Made by a program: the position numbers and the translations under genes | Assembly: GCA_017651645.1 (NCBI GenBank) | Contig: JAGCCO010000018.1 | Coordinates: 78,692 to 142,691 of the forward strand | Origin: Bacteroidales bacterium | GTDB lineage: Bacteria > Bacteroidota > Bacteroidia > Bacteroidales > F082 | Direction: 5' to 3' | Length of the DNA stretch: 64,000 nucleotides | The notes under the pieces: generated by a model | What the model was told of the DNA's origin: nothing | The model's database searches: none | Seen by the model: the letters and a program-made list of their open reading frames with translations, nothing else | In this document: positions 9,867-19,768 of the stretch, in pieces | How positions within the stretch are numbered: the first letter of the stretch is position 1 | Layout of the letters: each line of letters starts with the position of its first letter

Positions 9867-10504
9867 ATTACAACTATATAGCTATAGAGGGAACCATTGG
9901 GGCAGGCAAGACGACCTTGGCCACGCGCATCGCCCATGACTTTAACGGAAAACTGGTTCTTGAGGAGTTTGAGGGTGACAAAAACCCGTTTTTGCCCAAA
10001 TTCTACAAAGAGCCTGAGAAGTATTCCTTCCAATTGGAGATGACTTTTCTGGCTTTACGTTATCAGCAGCTGAAAGACAAGTTGGGTGCCCTCGACCTGT
10101 TCCACGATTTCATCATCTCGGACTATTATGTCGCCAAGTCGCTGATTTTCTCTAAGAACAACTTGCAGGATGATGAATACCAGCTTTTTTCCCGTTTTTT
10201 CAACATTATCTTTTCAGACATGCCAAAGCCGGAATTGCTGGTGTACCTTTATTCCGATGTGGAGCGACTGCAGGCCAACATCCGCAAGCGTGGGCGCAGC
10301 TACGAGCAGGAAATCAGCGATGCGTATCTTGACGATATACAGCAAGGTTATTTTGATTTTCTCCGTCAGCAACAAGGGAACATGCGCATTTTATTGATCG
10401 ACACCAACCGTCTTGATTTCGTGGCCAACGAAAGTGACTACCAGCATATCATCGATGCCATCGACCAGCCGTATGAAATCGGGTTGCATCGGGTGACGTT
10501 GTGA
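9863..10504 (+). CDS. Deoxynucleoside kinase (dNK family)
   Basis: Cytoplasmic kinase of the deoxyadenosine/deoxyguanosine/thymidine kinase-2 type, which phosphorylates salvaged deoxynucleosides. The P-loop is EGTIGAGKTT (residues 9-18). EEF and ISDYY supply the substrate-site carboxylate region, and KRGRSYEQEI is the arginine-rich lid. The 213 aa length is typical. It overlaps folK by 4 bases (ATGA), and an intrinsic terminator follows. The exact nucleoside preference is not predictable here. Confidence 0.92.
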   Translation: MNYNYIAIEGTIGAGKTTLATRIAHDFNGKLVLEEFEGDKNPFLPKFYKEPEKYSFQLEMTFLALRYQQLKDKLGALDLFHDFIISDYYVAKSLIFSKNNLQDDEYQLFSRFFNIIFSDMPKPELLVYLYSDVERLQANIRKRGRSYEQEISDAYLDDIQQGYFDFLRQQQGNMRILLIDTNRLDFVANESDYQHIIDAIDQPYEIGLHRVTL

Positions 10505-10530
10505 GGTTTGGTGGATTAGGAATATGACAA

Positions 10531-10560
10531 AAAAAAGCCGCTCAATTGAGCGGCTTTTCT
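10531..10560. terminator. Perfect palindromic terminator, bidirectional
   Basis: A 26-bp perfect palindrome at 10533-10558 (GCCGCTCAATTGAGCGGC core with A4/T4 flanks) lies between the convergent dNK and outer-membrane-protein genes and serves both. Confidence 0.9.
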
Positions 10561-10578
10561 GTTGCTAGACAAAGTTGA

Positions 10579-12381
10579 TTAGTTCTTTTCAACCTTCACT
10601 TTGATCACTCTGGAAACGACTTCCTTATAAGGCTCGTTCACATAAACCTCAGCGCGGCGGATTTGCGGCAGGATATCCTTTTCAAGTTGAGGATAGATGG
10701 CGCACATTTCCTTAATGGTTCTCTGAGGATTGCTCGAGTTGTTGATGTTGTTCAGGATGGCATCCTTGTCCTTCAGGTTGGAGTCTTTGACAAGTTGTTT
10801 GAAGGTCTCCCAGTCTTCGCCGTAACCCTTACCGTTGATGGTGATTTCAGTCTTCTTGGCAAGTTTGAGCATCTGCTTTTCGGCAGCATTGTCACGGTTG
10901 TTGGAGAGTTCGTTGTTGTGTCCTTCTTCGCCTTCAGGTGAAGCCCAAGCTCTGATTTCGAACTCGGTCTCGCCAGCATTCAGCAGGTCGAGGAAAGCAG
11001 CGTCAGCTTCCTTGTTGAGTTTCTTTCTGTCGGCAATGTTGTACTTGTCCTTGTTGAAGAAATAGGTGAGCTTCTTCACGGCCTTGACCTTGTCGATGGT
11101 GTCGTACACGGTTTGGTCAATGTACTCGTCTTTCACCACAACGCCGTCAGCCAGTTTCACAGTTGAACCTTGAGTGAAGTAGGTGTTCTTCACGATTTCA
11201 TCCTGGGTGGGATAGATGGTGCCGTTGTAGACATAGAACATCGGGTCGCCCATGAGTTCGCAGTTGGCCATCTCTTCCTGATAAGGCTTGCAGTAGTGCT
11301 TGGTGAACTCGCCACCTTCCTTGTAGTTGACGCGGAAGTCGCCTTCGCCCTTCACTTTTTCACCCACGAAGGTGATAGGATCGAGGTCGATCTGGCCACC
11401 GTTGTAAGCGAGGTAAGGCTTCAGGTTCATGACAGCTTGCTTTTCGAAGTATTCGCCAGGGATGGTGACGATAACATCGAAGCAAACATTGCCGTCTTCA
11501 CCCTTAACCAGCGGGTTAGGCTCCACACGGTAGGTGATTCTCTTCGACTCGCGGGCCATCTTTTCGATGTCGCAAGGATTGTTGAACTTGTAGCGGAGAC
11601 CGAGGTTCAACTGGCTGTACATGTCCTTGTCGTTAATGACATGCTTGGCTTCATCAGAGGCGATCTTGGCCACTTGGTCAAGATTGTCGCTACCCGTGAA
11701 GAGGTAGGTGTAATCCAAGAAGATGTCGAACTTGGGAGCCAAGTTGAAGGTGATTTCCATACCAGCAGGAACCGTGAAGGTGAGTTCGCGTTCTGTCTTG
11801 GCAGGAGCAAGTTCACTTACAACAGTGCCTTCGCCATTGTCAACACCAGCGAGTTGATTGACAACGCCAGCTTGGTAGTAAAGACCACCAACACCGATAT
11901 GAGGCACGAAGTTGATGACTCTTCTCGGGTTGTAGTTGAACATGTTGAAGAGGTTGAAGGTCAGGTTCAAGTTACCTTCAATGTAATTGGTCTTGTCGAA
12001 ACCGAGATTCCACAAGGTGTTGTCGGCATTGCTGTTCATGACAAGCGCTTGACCATGTTTGTGTCCCGAAAGAAGACCGTAACCGCCCTTGAGGTTCATG
12101 CCAACGACTTTGCCGAACTGATAACCAATGCCCAGATGAGCATTCCAGTTCTGTGTGAAGTTCTTGGCCAGGACTTTGAAATGGTCGAAATCACCCCAAA
12201 CACCGCCAGTGTAGTTGGCCAAGTCACCGTGGTTGATGGAAAGACCACCATCGGCTTGGATGTACCAATACTTCTCAGCAGGTTTTGAATGTTTTTTGCC
12301 TTCTTGAGCCATCATGCTCATAGGAAGCATCGCCACGATGACGAGCATCAGCAGCTTTGAAAAAGTCAAATTTTTCTTCAT
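10579..12381 (-). CDS. Outer membrane beta-barrel protein with OmpA-like C-terminal domain
   Basis: Signal peptide (LLMLVIVAMLPMSMMAQ), then a beta-barrel-like N-terminal half rich in alternating aromatic and glycine strands (YWYIQADGGLSINHG to GLRYKFNNP, about residues 38-270). A periplasmic part follows. Its last 150 residues resemble an OmpA peptidoglycan-binding fold (TYFFNKDKYNIADRKKLN ... EIRAWASPEGEEGHN ... LSNNRDNAAEKQM). Such proteins tie the outer membrane to the cell wall. The OmpA-like domain is atypical and longer than usual, with an insertion before the final strand. A -7 box lies 75 bases upstream, so the leader is long. Confidence 0.8.
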   Translation of the reverse strand: MKKNLTFSKLLMLVIVAMLPMSMMAQEGKKHSKPAEKYWYIQADGGLSINHGDLANYTGGVWGDFDHFKVLAKNFTQNWNAHLGIGYQFGKVVGMNLKGGYGLLSGHKHGQALVMNSNADNTLWNLGFDKTNYIEGNLNLTFNLFNMFNYNPRRVINFVPHIGVGGLYYQAGVVNQLAGVDNGEGTVVSELAPAKTERELTFTVPAGMEITFNLAPKFDIFLDYTYLFTGSDNLDQVAKIASDEAKHVINDKDMYSQLNLGLRYKFNNPCDIEKMARESKRITYRVEPNPLVKGEDGNVCFDVIVTIPGEYFEKQAVMNLKPYLAYNGGQIDLDPITFVGEKVKGEGDFRVNYKEGGEFTKHYCKPYQEEMANCELMGDPMFYVYNGTIYPTQDEIVKNTYFTQGSTVKLADGVVVKDEYIDQTVYDTIDKVKAVKKLTYFFNKDKYNIADRKKLNKEADAAFLDLLNAGETEFEIRAWASPEGEEGHNNELSNNRDNAAEKQMLKLAKKTEITINGKGYGEDWETFKQLVKDSNLKDKDAILNNINNSSNPQRTIKEMCAIYPQLEKDILPQIRRAEVYVNEPYKEVVSRVIKVKVEKN

Positions 12382-12455
12382 AACGCAATTGTGTTAGGTT
12401 TGTAATGATTTTAATTAGTTGTTATTTTCTTGATTTAATTACTCCAATTAGCGAA

Positions 12456-12463
12456 CAAAAATA
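12456..12463 (-). promoter_or_regulatory. -7 box of the OmpA-like gene
   Basis: TATTTTTG on the minus strand. A TTTG about 16 bases upstream is closer than the usual -33 spacing. The predicted leader is about 68 bases and AT-rich. Confidence 0.55.
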
Positions 12464-12547
12464 GGAATAAATTTAATTGCAAACACAAAAAACTGAAAAA
12501 AATCGCTTTTTTTCGCTGAAAATCACGAAAACAAGCAAAAAACAAGC

Positions 12548-13081
12548 TCACTTTGGCTTCAAATACAGTTGGTTGAAGGCTTCCCACATGACAATTCCGG
12601 CACATACCGACACGTTGATAGAGTGTTTCGTGCCTTCCTGCGGCAACTCGATGGCTTCTTCGCAATAGGGCAAAGCCGCCTCGCTGACTCCCTCCACTTC
12701 ATTGCCCATGATATACGCCGTGTGTGGCTCGAAATTGAAGTCTTGAAGTGCGATACTGCCTTCCACCTGCTCAACGGCAATAATACGGTAACCTTCATCC
12801 TTCAGTGTTTGGCAAGCCGCCTCGGTGGTTTCGAAATAGCGCCATTTCACTGTTTCGTCGGCGCCCAAAGCGGTCTTGTGGATTTCGCGATGGGGAGGAC
12901 AAGCGGTGATGCCGCATAAAAACAATTCTCCGATACGAAAGGCGTCGGCGGTGCGGAAGAAAGCTCCCACGTTGCTCAGAGAACGTATGTTGTCCAACAC
13001 TATTATAATAGGTAGCTTCTCCACAGCCACAAAGTCTTCCTTGCTCAAGCGGTTCAGCTCGTCCATACTGAGTTTGCGCAT
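12548..13081 (-). CDS. TrmH-family (SpoU) RNA 2'-O-methyltransferase
   Basis: SPOUT-fold methyltransferase using S-adenosylmethionine, with tRNA or rRNA as the likely substrate. Family motifs are [21 protein letters not shown] (motif 1), [11 protein letters not shown] (motif 2) and [22 protein letters not shown] (motif 3, knot and SAM site). I start it at the ATG ending at 13081 ([16 protein letters not shown]), not at a start 18 codons upstream whose extra residues look unlike the family. This gives 177 aa, a short form without an extra RNA-binding domain. It is divergent from mutS. The modified nucleotide is unknown. Confidence 0.88.
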   Translation of the reverse strand: MRKLSMDELNRLSKEDFVAVEKLPIIIVLDNIRSLSNVGAFFRTADAFRIGELFLCGITACPPHREIHKTALGADETVKWRYFETTEAACQTLKDEGYRIIAVEQVEGSIALQDFNFEPHTAYIMGNEVEGVSEAALPYCEEAIELPQEGTKHSINVSVCAGIVMWEAFNQLYLKPK

Positions 13082-13181
13082 GTTTCTTTCATTTTGCGGC
13101 AAAATAAGCGAAAAAAGACGTTGGCTTGTTGTCAATGCGGTTTTTTTTGGACGAACTGGCCGATTGTTTCAAACAAAACGC

Positions 13182-13189
13182 TAATTTTG
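13182..13189 (+). promoter_or_regulatory. -7 box of mutS
   Basis: TAATTTTG, 21 bases before the chosen mutS ATG at 13211. It argues that the long in-frame extension back to 13094 is not translated. Confidence 0.65.
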
Positions 13190-13210
13190 TACCCCTTAAT
13201 GTGTGTTTTT

Positions 13211-15814
13211 ATGGCAGAAAAAGCGACCGAAACCCCGTTGATGAAGCAATATTTCTCTTTCAAGGCGAAATATCCCGATGCTATGCTGTTGTTCCGCGTG
13301 GGCGATTTTTATGAGACCTATGGTGAGGATGCGGTGAAAGCCTCTAAGGTATTGGGTATCGTGTTGACCAGTCATTCCAAAGGCACCGCTTCTGAGATTG
13401 AGCTGGCGGGTTTTCCGCATCATGCTCTCGACACCTATCTACCTAAACTGGTGCGTGCAGGGATGAAAGTCGCTGTTTGTGAACAGCTTGAGGACCCAAA
13501 ACTGACCAAGAAACTGGTTAAAAGAGGGGTGGTGGAACTGGTGACGCCAGGTGTGACTTATAGCGACAGCGTGCTGGAACAAAAAGAGAACAATTTCTTG
13601 GCTTCCGTGCATCTCGACAAGGAGATTTCGGGTGTTGCTTTCTTGGATGTTTCAACTGGCGAGTTTTTCCTTACACAAGGTTCCAACGAATACATCGACA
13701 AGCTGTTGCAGAGTTTCAACCCTTCCGAGGTGCTGCTGCAACGCAACAAACGGAAGGACTTCATCGACCTGTTCAGTGCGAAGTATTATCTTACCGTTTT
13801 TGATGATTGGGTATTCACTGACGACTACGCCAATGAGATCCTGAACAAGCATTTTCATACGGTCTCGCTGAAGGGTTTTGGCGTCGATGACTTCCCAAAA
13901 GGCATCGTGGCGGCAGGTGCTGCGATTCATTACTTGATTGAGACACAACATGATAAGCTGAATCATATCACTTCACTGTCGCGTATTGACCAAGGACAAT
14001 ACGTTTGGTTAGACAAGTTCACCATCCGCAATCTGGAGTTGTTGCATACATCTAACATAAACGCCAAGACATTAATTGATGTCATTGACAAAACAGTGTC
14101 GCCTATGGGTGGCCGACTGATGCGCCGTTGGCTGAGTCTGCCACTGAAGAACAAAGAGCAGATAGAGGCTCGCTACGAGGTGGTGCGCTATTTTGTGGAG
14201 CATCGCGAGCAGATCCAGAAGTTCCAGGATGCCGTCCGTTTGGTGGGCGACTTGGAAAGGCTGATATCCAAGGTGTCGCTTTCAAGGGTCAACCCGAGGG
14301 AGTTGTTGCAAGTGGGTCGCGCTTTGGATCAAATTGAGGTGCTGAAGAAGGCTTGCGAAGAGAGTCAGTATCCTGCCTTACAGCGTTTTGCCGAGCAGTT
14401 TAACCCATGTGCATCCATTCGCGAACGCATTAAGAAGGAGCTGAACAACGATGCGCCAGCGTTGCTCTCGAAAGGTAATTATATCGCTGGTGGAGTGAAT
14501 GCTGAGCTGGATGAATTGCGTAACCTGTCGCGCTCGGGTAAGGAATACTTGTTGGGCATTCAGCGTCGTGAGATGGAACAGACAGGCATCAGCTCGCTGA
14601 AGGTGGGCTATAACAACGTGTTTGGCTATTATCTCGAAGTCACCAACTCGCACAAAGACAAGGTTCCGGCCGAGTGGATTCGCAAACAGACTTTGACCAA
14701 CGCCGAACGATACATCACTGAAGAACTGAAAGAATACGAACAGAAGATCCTTGGGGCGGAGGAGAAAATCAGCATCATCGAACAAAGGGTGTATAATGAG
14801 CTTGTCACCGCTGTGACCGAGTTTGTGGAACCCATCCAGGTGGATGCTTCCATTGTGGCCCGCATCGATTGCTTGCTGAGCTTTGCCGACATCTCGTTGA
14901 AGAACAATTACGTACAGCCCGTCATTGACGATTCTTTTGTCTTGGATATCAAGGAAGGCCGTCATCCCGTCATTGAACAGATGATGCCAGTGGGGGAGAG
15001 CTATATTGCCAATGATGTATTTCTCGACCGCGACAAGCAACAGATTATTATCATCACAGGTCCCAACATGTCAGGTAAGTCGGCCTTACTGCGACAGACG
15101 GCCTTGATCGTGCTGTTGGCTCAGATGGGCTGTTTTGTGCCGGCTGCTTCGGCACGGATCGGTTTGGTGGACAAGATTTTCACTCGTGTGGGAGCTTCCG
15201 ATAACATTTCGTCGGGCGAGTCTACCTTCATGGTGGAGATGAACGAAACGGCGAGTATTTTGAATAATGTGTCGTCACGAAGCCTTGTGCTGCTCGACGA
15301 AATCGGGCGCGGCACCAGCACTTACGATGGCATCAGCATTGCCTGGGCTATCACTGAGTTTTTGCATGACCATCCCGTGAGTCGTGCCAAGGTGATGTTT
15401 GCCACTCACTATCACGAGCTGAACGAGATGGAGGATTCGTTTGCTCGTATCAAGAACTACCATGTGTCGGTAAAGGAAGTCGGCAACAAGGTAGTCTTCC
15501 TGCGTAAGCTGAAGCGTGGCGGCAGTGCCCACAGCTTCGGTATCCATGTGGCTGAGATGGCAGGCATGCCGCGCAAGGTCATTGAACGGGCGACTTCCTT
15601 GCTCACTGTCTTGGAGAAATCACACACCAGTGAAGATGTTGAAAAAGCTGCCACGAAAAAGCAAGACGATGCTATGCAGTTGAGTTTCATCCAATTGGAT
15701 GACCCACTGCTGTTGCAAATCAAAGAAGATATTCTCAATACCAACATCGACACTTTGACTCCTGTCGAGGCTTTGATGAAATTGAATGAGATAAAGAAAT
15801 TGCTGAATCGTTAG
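13211..15814 (+). CDS. mutS: DNA mismatch repair protein MutS
   Basis: Recognises mismatched bases and recruits MutL. The N-terminal mismatch-reading motif is visible in [16 protein letters not shown] (Phe and Glu of FYE). The connector, lever and clamp regions follow, then the ATPase domain with Walker [27 protein letters not shown], Walker [17 protein letters not shown] and the ATHYHEL switch. The start at [15 protein letters not shown] fits family alignments; an ATG four codons earlier is possible. At 867 aa it is full length. It is followed 31 bases later by an unrelated ATP-grasp gene. Confidence 0.97.
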   Translation: MAEKATETPLMKQYFSFKAKYPDAMLLFRVGDFYETYGEDAVKASKVLGIVLTSHSKGTASEIELAGFPHHALDTYLPKLVRAGMKVAVCEQLEDPKLTKKLVKRGVVELVTPGVTYSDSVLEQKENNFLASVHLDKEISGVAFLDVSTGEFFLTQGSNEYIDKLLQSFNPSEVLLQRNKRKDFIDLFSAKYYLTVFDDWVFTDDYANEILNKHFHTVSLKGFGVDDFPKGIVAAGAAIHYLIETQHDKLNHITSLSRIDQGQYVWLDKFTIRNLELLHTSNINAKTLIDVIDKTVSPMGGRLMRRWLSLPLKNKEQIEARYEVVRYFVEHREQIQKFQDAVRLVGDLERLISKVSLSRVNPRELLQVGRALDQIEVLKKACEESQYPALQRFAEQFNPCASIRERIKKELNNDAPALLSKGNYIAGGVNAELDELRNLSRSGKEYLLGIQRREMEQTGISSLKVGYNNVFGYYLEVTNSHKDKVPAEWIRKQTLTNAERYITEELKEYEQKILGAEEKISIIEQRVYNELVTAVTEFVEPIQVDASIVARIDCLLSFADISLKNNYVQPVIDDSFVLDIKEGRHPVIEQMMPVGESYIANDVFLDRDKQQIIIITGPNMSGKSALLRQTALIVLLAQMGCFVPAASARIGLVDKIFTRVGASDNISSGESTFMVEMNETASILNNVSSRSLVLLDEIGRGTSTYDGISIAWAITEFLHDHPVSRAKVMFATHYHELNEMEDSFARIKNYHVSVKEVGNKVVFLRKLKRGGSAHSFGIHVAEMAGMPRKVIERATSLLTVLEKSHTSEDVEKAATKKQDDAMQLSFIQLDDPLLLQIKEDILNTNIDTLTPVEALMKLNEIKKLLNR

Positions 15815-15845
15815 GGATGTTAGTATAGATTTTCATGGGGGAACT

Positions 15846-16961
15846 ATGAATACGAAAACAATAATAAACAAATACAAGATTTCCCGATATTTCTATTATG
15901 TTTATAGAGAAATAAAGAAAAGGGAGGAGGAAAGGAACCGTTTCTGGAAAGACGCTGTCGTGCGGTTTGATGAAGGGACAGCCAAGCATGGAAATCTGAA
16001 GGATTATAAGCATGCTTTGTATCGTAATAGGTTTTTATATGAAGAATACAATGCCTACAAAATATGGGATTCTGATAAGAAAAGACGGACTGAATTTATT
16101 TCTGAGAAAGAGATACAGTGTATCTATAGAAAGACCGTTCAAGTGAATATTGCGAGATGTTTTACTGACAAGAAGGAACAGCTTGAGGTGTTTGGTAAAT
16201 ATGTTCATAGGAAATGGTTGTATCCGAGAGCAGTATCATTTGAAGAGTTCAAGAATTTTGTCACTTCTAATGATTGCATTGCAAAGCCACGTGGTGGAAC
16301 TCAAGGACAACATGTTTTTTTGGTAAAGAAAGGAGACGAGACATATCTTAAGGAGCTGTATGAGTTTTGTCGGGAGAAGTATGTTCTTGTAGAGGAATAT
16401 ATGAAGGCCTGTAGTGAGATTGAGGCATTTCATCCTCAATCATTGAATACAATAAGAGTGTTTACGATTTCAAAGAACAATAAGGTTGAGGTGTTGGATG
16501 CGGAATTACGTATGGGTATTCGTGACAATGTGGTTGACAATGCCCATTGTGGAGGAGTGCTGGCATCGATAGATATTGATTCTGGAGTGCTGGTAGGAAA
16601 TGGCTTTGATATGTCGGGAAATGAATATGTTGTTCATCCTGATTCTGGGAAAACAATAAAAGGATTCGTCATTCCACATTGGGCTGAAATAGTGGAAGTT
16701 TGTAAGGAAGCGGCCACCATTATCCCGGAAACGGTTTTTGCGGGTTGGGATATATGTGTGCGACAAGACGGTGAAATTGAATTGATAGAAGTGAATGCAT
16801 TTCCGGGTGTCACCGGGTTGCAGACGGCTCGTCAAAAAGGCCTGAAACCGAGGCTTAAACTTCTTGGTGAGAAGGTCCTTGGCTATAACCCGTTGAAACT
16901 GATTTCGGTGTGGAGCAGGTCGTATGTGAAATACGATGGGAAGTACGGACATTGGTTTTAA
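15846..16961 (+). CDS. Sugar-transfer-associated-type ATP-grasp protein, copy 1
   Basis: It resembles the ATP-grasp family often found in capsule and exopolysaccharide clusters, which would join an acyl or amino-acid group to an acceptor using ATP. Visible ATP-grasp features are the nucleotide-binding lysine strand CIAKPRGGTQGQHVFLV (K147), VLVEEYM, SLNTIRVFTI and the metal-binding end IELIEVNAFPG (E315, N317). The N-terminal 100 residues are basic and helical. A GGGGGAAC ribosome site precedes the ATG. It is 31 bases after mutS and 28 bases before a paralogue. The gene is more AT-rich than its neighbours. There are no glycosyltransferases nearby, so the acceptor is unknown. Confidence 0.75.
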   Translation: MNTKTIINKYKISRYFYYVYREIKKREEERNRFWKDAVVRFDEGTAKHGNLKDYKHALYRNRFLYEEYNAYKIWDSDKKRRTEFISEKEIQCIYRKTVQVNIARCFTDKKEQLEVFGKYVHRKWLYPRAVSFEEFKNFVTSNDCIAKPRGGTQGQHVFLVKKGDETYLKELYEFCREKYVLVEEYMKACSEIEAFHPQSLNTIRVFTISKNNKVEVLDAELRMGIRDNVVDNAHCGGVLASIDIDSGVLVGNGFDMSGNEYVVHPDSGKTIKGFVIPHWAEIVEVCKEAATIIPETVFAGWDICVRQDGEIELIEVNAFPGVTGLQTARQKGLKPRLKLLGEKVLGYNPLKLISVWSRSYVKYDGKYGHWF

Positions 16962-16989
16962 TATAGTTATTGGTTGATGATAAAGAGAA

Positions 16990-18117
16990 ATGGTTATGGG
17001 TTCGATCAAGGCTGCTATTAAAGAACGAATGAAAAAGCTCCATCGGTTTTATTATATGTACCGTGAAGTGATGAAACGAAGGGAAGAGAGAAAAAGACTA
17101 TGGAGCAAAGCTGTCGAACAATTTCGGGAAGAACAACCTAAGGTGGGTAGTTTGGGAGACTATAAAGATGCTTTATTGCGACATAGGGTTTCCTATGAGG
17201 AGTATATGAATTGTTATGAGTTTTGGGATTTGGACGAAAAGATGCGCGATACTTTTGTTTCGGAAATGGAGATGCGTTGTATCTATCGGAAAACCGTTCA
17301 AGTGAGATTCGATAGATTATGTAGTAATAAAGTATTGATTCTCAATAGATTCGGCAGATATGTCAACAGAAAATGGGGATTCACAGGTTCAATGTCTCTT
17401 GAAGAGTTTATGAAATTTATCTCTTCGACCGATTGTATTGCTAAACCGAACTTCGGAACCCTTGGACGTGGTGTGTTTGTAATCCGAAAGGATGATAGCC
17501 ACAATTGGCAAGAATTATATGCGTATTGCCGTAAGAATAACATGCTTATTGAAGAACGGTTGAGAGCTTGCAAGGAGATGGAGGAGTTTCATCCGCAGTC
17601 GTTGAATACGATCCGGGTGTTTACCATTTCGAATGGTAGTCGTTGTGAATTGGTTGCAGCCGTTTTTCGTATGGGTGTAGCAGACCATGTTGTCGACAAT
17701 GGAGCTGCTGGTGGTATTTTGGCTTCAATTGATTTGAATACAGGAGTTGTGGCAAGTGAGGGAAGAGACGAAGGCGGTCATTCTTATTTGTTGCACCCTG
17801 ATTCTGGGAAATGCATCAAAGGTTTTGCCATTCCTCATTGGGATATTGTGGTGAATACTTGTAAGGAATTGGCCAAATCAATGGAAGAAATCGTCTTTGC
17901 TGGATGGGATATTGGTGTTCTTTCTAATGGGAATGTGGAACTCATAGAAGTGAATTCTTATCCTAGTATTACCGTGTTGCAAACCGCAGCAAAGATGGGT
18001 TTGAAACCCAGACTTAGTGCATTAGGAAAAGAGGTTCTTGGTTATGATCCCGTGAAGTTGATTTCCGTCTGGAGCAAGTCGTATGTCAAATACGAGGGCG
18101 TTTATGGAAGGTATTGA
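16990..18117 (+). CDS. Sugar-transfer-associated-type ATP-grasp protein, copy 2
   Basis: Tandem paralogue of the preceding gene, collinear over its whole length. Shared blocks include CIYRKTVQV, CIAKP, EFHPQSLNTIRVFTIS, HPDSGK.IKGF.IPHW, AGWDI and LGYDPVKLISVWS.SYVKY. The ATP-grasp residues are kept (IAKPNFGTLGRGVFVI; ELIEVNSYPSI), but the final motif reads NSYPS where copy 1 has NAFPG, so acceptor preference may differ. Start choice is between ATGs at 16990 and 16996; AAAGAGA lies just upstream. With 28 bases between them, the two are almost certainly co-transcribed. Confidence 0.75.
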   Translation: MVMGSIKAAIKERMKKLHRFYYMYREVMKRREERKRLWSKAVEQFREEQPKVGSLGDYKDALLRHRVSYEEYMNCYEFWDLDEKMRDTFVSEMEMRCIYRKTVQVRFDRLCSNKVLILNRFGRYVNRKWGFTGSMSLEEFMKFISSTDCIAKPNFGTLGRGVFVIRKDDSHNWQELYAYCRKNNMLIEERLRACKEMEEFHPQSLNTIRVFTISNGSRCELVAAVFRMGVADHVVDNGAAGGILASIDLNTGVVASEGRDEGGHSYLLHPDSGKCIKGFAIPHWDIVVNTCKELAKSMEEIVFAGWDIGVLSNGNVELIEVNSYPSITVLQTAAKMGLKPRLSALGKEVLGYDPVKLISVWSKSYVKYEGVYGRY

Positions 18118-18193
18118 ACTTATTATTGTTTGTCTAATAAACGCTGAATCAAGCGGAAAACTATATATGAGGAAAATTTTTCTCAAAAAACGC

Positions 18194-18222
18194 TTGCGGT
18201 ATTGAAAAAAGTTGTACTTTTG
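18194..18222 (+). promoter_or_regulatory. Promoter of the tRNA-Gly cluster
   Basis: TTG at 18194-18196 and TACTTTTG at 18215-18222 are 18 bases apart. It lies about 108 bases before the first tRNA-Gly, so a precursor leader is expected. Confidence 0.65.
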
Positions 18223-18329
18223 CCGCGCAATTCGCTAGAACAAAGCGGTGTTTTCGGAGCAGCGAGCGCAGAGGCAAACAAAGTTTGACTATGCCGAGTC
18301 GCGACGAAAACCCCGACTTGCGAAGCCAG

Positions 18330-18402
<73 letters not shown>

Positions 18403-18498
18403 CAAAAGCTAGGCAGAATTCTTGGAGCAGCGAGAGCAGAAGCAAACGAAGTTTGATTATGCCGAGTCGCGAACAAGAATGCCGATTCGCGAAGCGAA

Positions 18499-18571
<73 letters not shown>

Positions 18572-18579
18572 CCACAAGG

Positions 18580-18603
18580 TCCCGAGTAAAGTCGGGATTT
18601 TTT
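18580..18603 (+). terminator. Terminator after the second tRNA-Gly
   Basis: Stem TCCCGA/TCGGGA with a 6-base loop, followed by six T. It lies between tRNA-Gly and tRNA-Leu. Confidence 0.75.
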
Positions 18604-18611
18604 GTGTAAGT

Positions 18612-18696
18612 GCCTGAGTGGTGGAATTGGTAGACACGAGGGACTTAAAATCCCTTGCCCTTTAAAGGCGTGCCGGTTCGAGCCCGGCCTCGGGTA
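18612..18696 (+). tRNA. tRNA-Leu (anticodon TAA)
   Basis: Class II tRNA of 85 bases. The acceptor is GCCTGAG/CTCGGGT with two G-U pairs, the D-arm is GTGGAATTGGTAGACAC, the anticodon stem is AGGGA/TCCCT with loop CTTAAAA (TAA at 18646-18648), there is a long variable arm, and the T-arm is GCCGG-TTCGAGC-CCGGC. CCA is not encoded. Confidence 0.95.
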
Positions 18697-18701
18697 CTTC
18701 T

Positions 18702-18733
18702 AAAGCCTCTTCTTTTTGACGAGGCTTTTTTGT
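18702..18733 (+). terminator. Terminator of the tRNA cluster
   Basis: AAAGCCTC/GAGGCTTT stem with an 11-base loop and a T-run, directly after tRNA-Leu. Confidence 0.85.
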
Positions 18734-18751
18734 TTTGTCTCAAAAACTCCC

Positions 18752-18759
18752 TACATTTG
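18752..18759 (+). promoter_or_regulatory. -7 box of the YitT gene
   Basis: TACATTTG, 22 bases before the ATG at 18781. The upstream half is inside the terminator T-run and no good -33 was found. Confidence 0.55.
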
Positions 18760-18780
18760 CCGCATAAAAATCAAATCGTT

Positions 18781-19671
18781 ATGAAAGCAGACAAAAAAAC
18801 CATCTGGGCCGAGGTGAAGCGTTACATCATCATCACCTTGGCGTTGTTTTGCATGTGTTTGGGCTGGACGGCCTTCCTCATCCCGAACCACCTTATGGGT
18901 GGCGGCGTGAGTGGCATCGCAGCCTTGATTTATTGGGGTACGGGTCTCTCCACAGGTATCTCCGTGTTCGTCATCAATGCGATATTGTTGGTCATTGCGC
19001 TGAAAGTTATCGGCGTGGGCTTCGGTATTAAAACGGGCTATTCCATTATCATGGCTTCCGTGTTTATGTCGCTGTTGCAGCATTTCATCACTGACCCGAT
19101 GATGGCAGGCGAGATGCAACCCTTCGTCAGCGACCATTTCCTGGCGGCCATCCTCGGTGGCGGATTGGCGGGCTTGAGTATTGGCGTGGCCTTCACCCAA
19201 GGGGGTAGCACAGGCGGCACCGACATCATCGCGATGATTGTCTGCAAGTACCACAACATCTCCCAAGGCCGTGTCATCCTGCTTTGTGACATCATCATCA
19301 TTGCCTGCGGCTTCATTGTGGGCAACACGATAGAGGACTTCATCTATAGCTTTGTCGTCATGGGCGTGTGCAGTTACTGCATTGACCTCGTTCTGACGGG
19401 TAACAAACAGACCGTACAGGCTTTCATCTTCACTTCTGAACCTGAAAAGGTAGCAGACCGCATCGCTAACGAGATGCAGCGCGGCGTGACTTTAATTAAC
19501 GGCACAGGTTGGTACACGAAGCACGAAGGCCCCATCCTGATGGTGGTGGCGCACAAACGCGAGTCGCAACAGATTCTACGCATTGTGAAAGACGAAGACC
19601 CCAAAGCATTCATGACCATGAACACGGTGATGGGAGCATACGGAAAGGGGTTTGAGCAGATTAAAAAGTGA
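18781..19671 (+). CDS. YitT family membrane protein (DUF161 plus DUF2179)
   Basis: Integral membrane protein of unknown transport or regulatory role. The first 200 residues hold about five to six hydrophobic segments with the family's small-residue motifs (IPNHLMGGGVSGIAALIYW, TQGGSTGGTDIIAMIV). The last 80 residues form the soluble DUF2179 domain (QAFIFTSEPEKVADRI ... RGVTLINGTGWYT ... ILRIVKDEDPKAFMT). The ATG at 18781 was chosen because the upstream in-frame sequence is tRNA and terminator. At 296 aa it is the usual length. Confidence 0.92.
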   Translation: MKADKKTIWAEVKRYIIITLALFCMCLGWTAFLIPNHLMGGGVSGIAALIYWGTGLSTGISVFVINAILLVIALKVIGVGFGIKTGYSIIMASVFMSLLQHFITDPMMAGEMQPFVSDHFLAAILGGGLAGLSIGVAFTQGGSTGGTDIIAMIVCKYHNISQGRVILLCDIIIIACGFIVGNTIEDFIYSFVVMGVCSYCIDLVLTGNKQTVQAFIFTSEPEKVADRIANEMQRGVTLINGTGWYTKHEGPILMVVAHKRESQQILRIVKDEDPKAFMTMNTVMGAYGKGFEQIKK

Positions 19672-19768
19672 CTATGGCCTATGACTATAGCCTATGGCCG
19701 CTTCACCCTAAAGCGTGAGTTTCGCACTTCGGTTGAAGCGGCCATTGTCATAGGCCATAAGCCATAGT
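19671..19768. repeat. Palindromic intergenic element built from TATGGCC words
   Basis: Two 35-base arms (19671-19705 and 19734-19768) are imperfect inverted copies. Both are built from shuffled words such as CTATGGCC, ATGACTAT and ATGGCCGCTTCA, around a 28-base loop. A related element sits at 42191-42293. Confidence 0.8.

Noticed and set aside
11170..12288. 372-aa open frame on the plus strand
   Set aside because: Exactly antisense to the OmpA-like gene, with no promoter, ribosome site or recognisable domain; a shadow of high-GC third positions.
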